Positions 6,982 through 10,319 of a stretch of 10,319 nt of DNA are shown here, piece after piece; within the stretch, counting starts at the first letter, position 1; every line of letters begins with the position of its first letter. The translations under genes were made by a program, and so were the position numbers. Below the pieces are notes generated by a model. The model was not told the DNA's origin, did not search any database, and saw nothing but the letters and a program-made list of their open reading frames with translations. This DNA is from Spirochaetaceae bacterium (GTDB taxonomy: Bacteria; Spirochaetota; Spirochaetia; SZUA-6; Bin103): positions 1-10,319 of the forward strand of contig JAPPNY010000119.1 in assembly GCA_028818385.1 (NCBI GenBank), read 5' to 3'.

Positions 6982-8333
6982 TGGAGCAGGCATCCGCCCG
7001 GTGGTCGTCGGCGCGCGCTGCGCTGATCCTGGGCTTCGGCGCGCTCATGGTGCTGGTTGGCGGCCTGGTCGGCTGGAGCGTGTTCGCTTCGATCCGGGGC
7101 GCCGTGTTCGTCACCGGCTGGGTGGCGACCGAGGGTCGCAACCAGGTGGTCGAGCACATCGACGGCGGCACGGTCCGGGAGATCAGGGTGCGTGACGGCG
7201 ACCGCGTCGAAACCGGCGAGTTGCTGCTGCGGCTCGATGACGCGCTGCTGCGGTCGGAGGAGGCGATCCTGCAGGCGCAACACGCCGAGCTGGTGGCGCG
7301 GCGCAACCGCCTGGAAGCGGAGTTCCGCGATGCAGACCGGGTGGCATGGGACCCGGAGCTGGCCGGTCTGGCGGCGGCCGATTCCCGCATCCAGGAGATC
7401 CTCGCCGGCCAGGAGCGATTGTTCCGGGCGCGCAACGAGGCGCGCACCGGTGAGGTGGCGCGGATGCGCGAGCGCATCCGCCAGGCGCGGGAGGAGATCG
7501 CCGGCTTCGAGGCGCAGGCGGCGTCGCTGGTGCGCCAGACCGAACTGATCGCCGAAGAGCTCGCTGCCAAGCGGCGGCTGGTCGATCAGGGGGCCATGCA
7601 GAGGAGCGTGCTCCTGGCGCTGGAGCGTACGGTCACGAGCCTGCAAGGGCAGGCGGGGGCCAACGACGCCGCGATCGCTCGCGCCGGTGGCAAGATCGCC
7701 GAATACGAGATCCTGATTCTGCAGATCGGCGCCAGGCGAATCGAGGAGGCGGAGGAACAGGCGCGCGAGGTGCAGGCGCGGGAGAACGAGGTGCGGGAGC
7801 AGCTCGCCTCGGTGCGGCAGCGCCTGGGCCGCCTGGACGTGCGTGCGCCCGTGGCGGGCGAGGTGTTCGGCCTGACGGTGTTCTCCGCCCGCGAGGTGGT
7901 GCGCCCGGGCGAGCCGATCCTGCACATCGTACCTGCCGGCGCGGACCTGGTGGTGAGGGCGCAGCTCGATCCCATCGACGTGGACCAGGTGTATCCGGGC
8001 CAGTCGGCCGCGCTGCGGTTCAGCGCGTTTCCGGCGCGGACGACCTCGGAGTATTCAGGCTCCGTGAAGCGGATTTCTCCGGACGCCGTGCGCGACGCGG
8101 ACACCGGGCGGTCGTGGTACCTGCTGGAGGTGGCCATCGGCGGGCCGATCGAGCCCGACGACGCGCCGCTTCCGACCTTCGCCGCTGCGGGCTTGGACCG
8201 CTCGCCGGCGGGTCTGGACCTGACGCCGGGCATGCCGGTCGAGGTCCACGTCCAGACCGGGGAGCGCTCGCCGATCAGCTACCTGGCCAAGCCGCTGACC
8301 GACTATTTCCTCCGTTCCCTGCGGGAGGAATGA
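6981..8333 (+). CDS. HlyD/PrtE-family periplasmic adaptor of type I secretion
   Basis: Membrane-fusion protein that links the ABC exporter to the TolC-like channel across the periplasm. At 450 residues it matches the family. There is a short cytoplasmic N-terminus, one membrane segment at about 12-38, then a first lipoyl half-motif containing VVEHIDGGTVREIRVRDGD (56-74). A long coiled coil of Arg/Glu/Ala-rich helices runs from about 88 to 285. The second lipoyl half is LDVRAPVAGEVFGLTVFSA (285-303) with VVRPGEPILHIVP, and a beta-barrel follows (about 320-425). The C-terminus, PGMPVEVHVQTGERSPISYL with LTDYFLRSLREE, is the typical PrtE/LapC ending. The start overlaps the transporter stop by one base. 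The stop is 31 nt before the RsbW-like start. Assignment firm. Confidence 0.94.
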   Translation: MEQASARWSSARAALILGFGALMVLVGGLVGWSVFASIRGAVFVTGWVATEGRNQVVEHIDGGTVREIRVRDGDRVETGELLLRLDDALLRSEEAILQAQHAELVARRNRLEAEFRDADRVAWDPELAGLAAADSRIQEILAGQERLFRARNEARTGEVARMRERIRQAREEIAGFEAQAASLVRQTELIAEELAAKRRLVDQGAMQRSVLLALERTVTSLQGQAGANDAAIARAGGKIAEYEILILQIGARRIEEAEEQAREVQARENEVREQLASVRQRLGRLDVRAPVAGEVFGLTVFSAREVVRPGEPILHIVPAGADLVVRAQLDPIDVDQVYPGQSAALRFSAFPARTTSEYSGSVKRISPDAVRDADTGRSWYLLEVAIGGPIEPDDAPLPTFAAAGLDRSPAGLDLTPGMPVEVHVQTGERSPISYLAKPLTDYFLRSLREE

Positions 8334-8368
8334 ACACGGAAGCCGTTCCGGGGAGGGTCCGAACGTGA
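8330..8368 (+). CDS. Possible 12-codon coupling minigene between adaptor and RsbW-like genes
   Basis: ATG at 8330 overlaps the adaptor stop (ATGA), runs 12 codons (MNTEAVPGRVRT) and stops with a TGA that overlaps the GTG start of the next gene (GTGA). GGAGGA lies upstream but only 1 nt from the ATG, too close to be efficient. It could relay ribosomes from the adaptor to the next gene, or be chance. Low confidence that a peptide matters. Confidence 0.15.
   Translation: MNTEAVPGRVRT
8352..8356 (+). promoter_or_regulatory. Ribosome binding site supporting the GTG start of the RsbW-like gene
   Basis: GGAGG, within GGGAGGG, lies 8 nt before the GTG at 8365. This good spacing decides the non-ATG start; no in-frame ATG gives the conserved N-terminus. 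Confidence 0.7.
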
Positions 8369-8832
8369 ACGGGGAGTCGCTGGAAATCTCGCTCGGCAAC
8401 GATCTGCGGGAGATCGCCGGGGTCGCCGCCAGGATCGACGAGTTCTGCGCGGCCCACGACCTCGGGCACGCCTCCTACGCGGTCAACCTGGCGATCGACG
8501 AGATCCTGACCAACACCATCGAGTACGGGTACGAGGACGACGAGCGGCACCGGATCGAGGTGATCGTGCGGGTCGAGGAAGGTTCGCTGGTGGTCGTGAT
8601 CGTCGACGACAGCCTGCCGTTCGACCTGGGAATCGCCCCGGAGCGCGACCTCGACGCGTCCCTGGAAGACACGGCGCTCGGCGGGCTCGGCCTGTTCCTG
8701 GTGCACCAGATGATGGACTCCGTCGACTACCGGCGCGAGGACGGGTGCAACGTCGTCACCCTGATCAAGGAGGCCGGCGAAGCCGAACCCCCGCCATCCG
8801 ACGAGGAGGCTGTCCCGGCAGCGCCGGGTTGA
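8365..8832 (+). CDS. RsbW/SpoIIAB-like GHKL ATP-binding protein (anti-sigma or serine kinase type)
   Basis: A 155-residue soluble cytosolic protein of the HATPase_c_2 family. Relatives bind a sigma factor or effector and phosphorylate a STAS-domain antagonist in partner-switching regulation. The fold markers are in order: an N-box NLAIDEILTNTIEYGY with Glu46 and Asn50, a G1 box DDSLPFD (81-87), and a G2 glycine loop ALGGLGLFLVHQMMD (104-118). A C-terminal strand CNVVTLIKEA completes it, and an acidic, Pro-rich tail follows (138-155). The usual G1 glycine is Ser83, which may weaken nucleotide binding. It is translated from GTG with a good ribosome site, 31 nt after the adaptor gene and 67 nt before the RTX gene. 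No sigma factor, STAS protein or PP2C phosphatase is encoded here, so the partner is outside the window. The fold is firm; kinase activity and role in secretion are inferred. Confidence 0.85.
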   Translation: MNGESLEISLGNDLREIAGVAARIDEFCAAHDLGHASYAVNLAIDEILTNTIEYGYEDDERHRIEVIVRVEEGSLVVVIVDDSLPFDLGIAPERDLDASLEDTALGGLGLFLVHQMMDSVDYRREDGCNVVTLIKEAGEAEPPPSDEEAVPAAPG

Positions 8833-8856
8833 ACGAAGACGACGGTAAAGGATACC
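8829..8856 (+). promoter_or_regulatory. Weak internal promoter candidate before the RTX gene
   Basis: TTGAAC (8829-8834, 4 of 6 to TTGACA) with a 16-nt spacer and GATACC (8851-8856, 3 of 6 to TATAAT). The surrounding 67-nt gap is AT-richer than its neighbours. A separate promoter for an abundant secreted cargo would make sense, but the match is poor. Confidence 0.2.
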
Positions 8857-8862
8857 CTTACC
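8844..8862. promoter_or_regulatory. Imperfect palindrome upstream of the RTX gene (operator or mRNA hairpin)
   Basis: GGTAAAGG (8844-8851) pairs with CCCTTACC (8855-8862) at 7 of 8 positions around a 3-nt ATA. It sits between the RsbW-like stop and the RTX ribosome site. It could bind a dimeric regulator, or act as a stem separating the RTX message from the upstream transcript. Confidence 0.4.
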
Positions 8863-8888
8863 AAGTATTCTGTGACGTAGGACTACAC

Positions 8889-8894
8889 AGGAGG
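8889..8894 (+). promoter_or_regulatory. Strong ribosome binding site of the RTX gene
   Basis: A full AGGAGG lies 5 nt before the ATG at 8900. It is the strongest such site in the window, consistent with high output of the secreted protein. Confidence 0.8.
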
Positions 8895-8899
8895 ACACG

Positions 8900-10102
8900 A
8901 TGTCGGATCCCAATCAGAACAACGAAGAGGACGAGGGCCTGGACTATACCGGCACCTCCGGGATGGACATCGTCCCCGGCACCGAGCACGACGACACCAT
9001 CAATACGCTCGGCGGCACCGACGTCGTGGCGGGCGGCGCGGGCGCTGACGACATCGACGGCGGCGCCGGCAACGACTTCCTGTTCGGTGACAGCGGGGCC
9101 GACACCATCGACGGCGGTGAAGGAGACGACGTCATCCTGGGCGGCTCCGGCGCCGACACGCTGACCGGCGGGGCGGGCGCCGACATCATCCGCGGCGGTT
9201 CGGGCGACGACACCATCACGGGTGGCGATGGCGCGGACATCCTGCTCGGCGACTCGGGCGCCGACACCATCGACGGCGGCGCCGGCGACGACATCATCTA
9301 CGGCGGCACCGGCGACGATACGCTGACCGGTGGCGCGGGAGCCGACACTTTCGTGTTCGCCCCCGGCGACGGCAGCGACACCATCACCGACTTCGACACT
9401 GACGACGACACGATCAACCTGTCGGCGTTCGGCGACGACATCTCGTTCGACGACCTGACCATCACCGCGACCACGGACGGCACCGGGTCGATCATCACGG
9501 TGCCGGGGGAGACGGACGCCGACAACGTCACGATCACGCTGCAGGGGGTGACGACGGCCAACGTCACCGCCGACATCTTCGAGTTCGATGACGCCCCCGA
9601 CCTGGGAAGCAACGTGCTCGGGACCGAGGGGGACGACACCCTGTCCGGTTCCCAGGTGTCCGGCGGCGAGGGCGACGACACGATCACCCTGACGGGCAGC
9701 GGGATCAGCTATGCGCACGGCGGCGAGGGCGACGACCGAATCACCGGCGGCGCGGGGCTGATCGACATCCTGGTCGGCGGCGAGGGTGACGACACCATCG
9801 ACGGCGGCACCGGCACCAACTACGTTCACGGCGGCGAGGGTGACGACACCTTCGTTATCGCGGCGGGGCAGACCCTCACCACGATCTACGACTTCACCAA
9901 CGGCGACGATACGATCGATCTCAGCAACATCGGCATCACCGAGTTCAGCGACCTGACCATCACCGCCGACGGTGACGACGCCGTGATCGACCTCAGCTCG
10001 CAGGGCGCCGGCACCGTGCGGCTGGAGAACGTCGACGTCGCCGACCTGGACGCCGATGACTTTGTGTTCATGGAGCAAAACGGCGCGCCCGACGCAATGT
10101 AG
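8900..10102 (+). CDS. RTX calcium-binding protein, likely type I secretion substrate
   Basis: A 400-residue, very acidic protein with no N-terminal signal peptide, as expected for one-step type I export. After an acidic N-terminus (1-25) come GGxGxDxxx nonapeptides at about 37-153, which bind calcium and fold as a parallel beta-roll outside the cell. A first C-terminal-type module follows (about 154-230) with TITDFDTDDDTINLSAFGDD, FDDLTITAT and TADIFEF. A second, looser repeat block (237-318) with four GGEGDD motifs precedes a second module (319-391) with TTIYDFTNGDDTIDLS, FSDLTITADGDD and DADDFVF. The last ten residues are MEQNGAPDAM. No catalytic domain is visible. I find no Lys, Cys or Trp and only three Arg. 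It follows its transporter genes, separated only by the RsbW-like gene, so it is the natural cargo. It may be a surface or matrix protein rather than a toxin or enzyme. RTX nature firm, biological job unknown. Confidence 0.93.
   Translation: MSDPNQNNEEDEGLDYTGTSGMDIVPGTEHDDTINTLGGTDVVAGGAGADDIDGGAGNDFLFGDSGADTIDGGEGDDVILGGSGADTLTGGAGADIIRGGSGDDTITGGDGADILLGDSGADTIDGGAGDDIIYGGTGDDTLTGGAGADTFVFAPGDGSDTITDFDTDDDTINLSAFGDDISFDDLTITATTDGTGSIITVPGETDADNVTITLQGVTTANVTADIFEFDDAPDLGSNVLGTEGDDTLSGSQVSGGEGDDTITLTGSGISYAHGGEGDDRITGGAGLIDILVGGEGDDTIDGGTGTNYVHGGEGDDTFVIAAGQTLTTIYDFTNGDDTIDLSNIGITEFSDLTITADGDDAVIDLSSQGAGTVRLENVDVADLDADDFVFMEQNGAPDAM
9008..9349 (+). repeat. RTX nonapeptide block encoded by 27-nt periodic DNA
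   Basis: Successive GGxGxDxxx units give a 27-nt period, with GGCGGC/GGCGAC-type words recurring through the block. Within it a 54-residue (162-nt) shift aligns residues 63-95 with 117-149 at 28 of 33 positions, so the block grew partly by duplicating six units together. Confidence 0.85.
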
Positions 10103-10319
10103 GGCGACCGAACGTTGCGCCCGCGCCGGATCGGTTGGTATCGCCCGCCACTCGGCCGCGAAGATCTGATCGGTCTCAATCGGCGCAGCGACTGGAAGGG
10201 GTTGCTGCAGACCGGCGGCTACTTGGGACTGCTCGCCTGCACGTGGTCTGCGGCCGTCAGTTCGTGGCCGAGCTTCCGCCGCCGGTAAGCACAAGCTCGA
10301 AAGAGCCGGAGCCGGCCTC
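10103..10319 (+). pseudogene. Possible remnant of a fatty-acid desaturase N-terminus
   Basis: There is no complete gene here. From 10103 one frame stays open for 61 codons and stops at TAA 10286-10288. It has no ATG; a TTG at 10115 is the only plausible start. The stretch IGWYRPPLGREDLIGLNRRS followed by DWKGLLQTGGYLGLLACTW resembles the beginning of membrane fatty-acid desaturases as I remember them. It then loses the resemblance, with a premature stop before any histidine box. Another frame near the end reads VAELPPPV, as if a frameshift lay between about 10243 and 10265. A decayed or fragmented gene is one reading, chance another. No clear terminator for the RTX gene is seen here. Confidence 0.35.

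Noticed and set aside
3475..6993. A 1172-codon open frame on the minus strand opposite the TolC-like and ABC genes
   Set aside because: High GC depletes stop codons in the opposite frame. The + strand frames carry complete TolC and ABC-ATPase motifs, while the minus product is Arg/His/Gln-rich with no recognisable domain.
8871..8889. GTAG-GA-CTAC and TGTG...CACA inverted repeats before the RTX ribosome site
   Set aside because: The arms are only 4 bp, the two pairings share no centre, and the GTAG/CTAC loop would be 2 nt. Chance is the better explanation.
9000..9350. Regular repeats that could be mistaken for a CRISPR array
   Set aside because: The period is 27 nt with no unique spacers, and it translates into continuous GGxGxDxxx calcium-binding units.
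8858..10294. A 478-codon open frame on the minus strand opposite the RTX gene
   Set aside because: It is a periodic low-complexity shadow of the 27-nt RTX repeats (Val/Gly/Asp-rich), with no domain of its own.
10103..10319. A terminator for the RTX gene
   Set aside because: I found no stem followed by a T-tract in this stretch. Termination may occur beyond the window or by Rho.

Overview
The window is about 10.3 kb of very GC-rich DNA with strong G/C preference at third codon positions. It comes from a Gram-negative bacterium, because it encodes an outer-membrane TolC-type channel, a periplasmic adaptor and a lipoprotein. I cannot assign a phylum. The HNH-endonuclease family at the left edge and the PhyH-type dioxygenase are common in high-GC environmental bacteria and metagenome-assembled genomes, but that is only a hint.

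Left part (1-1943): the 3' end of an HNH endonuclease gene on + converges on a PhyH-type Fe(II)/2-oxoglutarate dioxygenase gene on -, with a small hairpin in the 31-nt gap. These two genes look unrelated to the rest. A divergent intergenic region of about 250 bp (1944-2196) holds a near-consensus sigma-70-type promoter reading right and a weaker candidate reading left.

Centre and right (2197-10102): six genes lie on +. In order they are a Calx-beta-repeat lipoprotein, a TolC-like outer-membrane protein, a PrtD-type type I secretion ABC permease/ATPase with an unusual proline-rich tail, an HlyD/PrtE-type adaptor, an RsbW/SpoIIAB-like GHKL ATP-binding protein, and a 400-residue RTX calcium-binding protein that is the obvious secretion substrate. 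The transporter and adaptor genes overlap by one nucleotide and the other gaps are short, so this looks like one transcription unit. Two GC-rich hairpins (3411-3473) and a palindrome (8844-8862) may set the relative output of its parts.

Working model: the ABC protein, adaptor and TolC-like channel form a complete type I secretion machine that exports the RTX protein into calcium-rich surroundings, where it folds. The Calx-beta lipoprotein, also a likely calcium binder, is a surface or periplasmic companion. The unusual element is the RsbW-like protein between the machine and its cargo. It suggests control of export or expression by a partner-switching module whose STAS, phosphatase and sigma partners are not in the window.

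After the RTX gene (10103-10319) there is no complete gene. A 61-codon open stretch resembles the start of a fatty-acid desaturase and then ends, so it may be a gene remnant.
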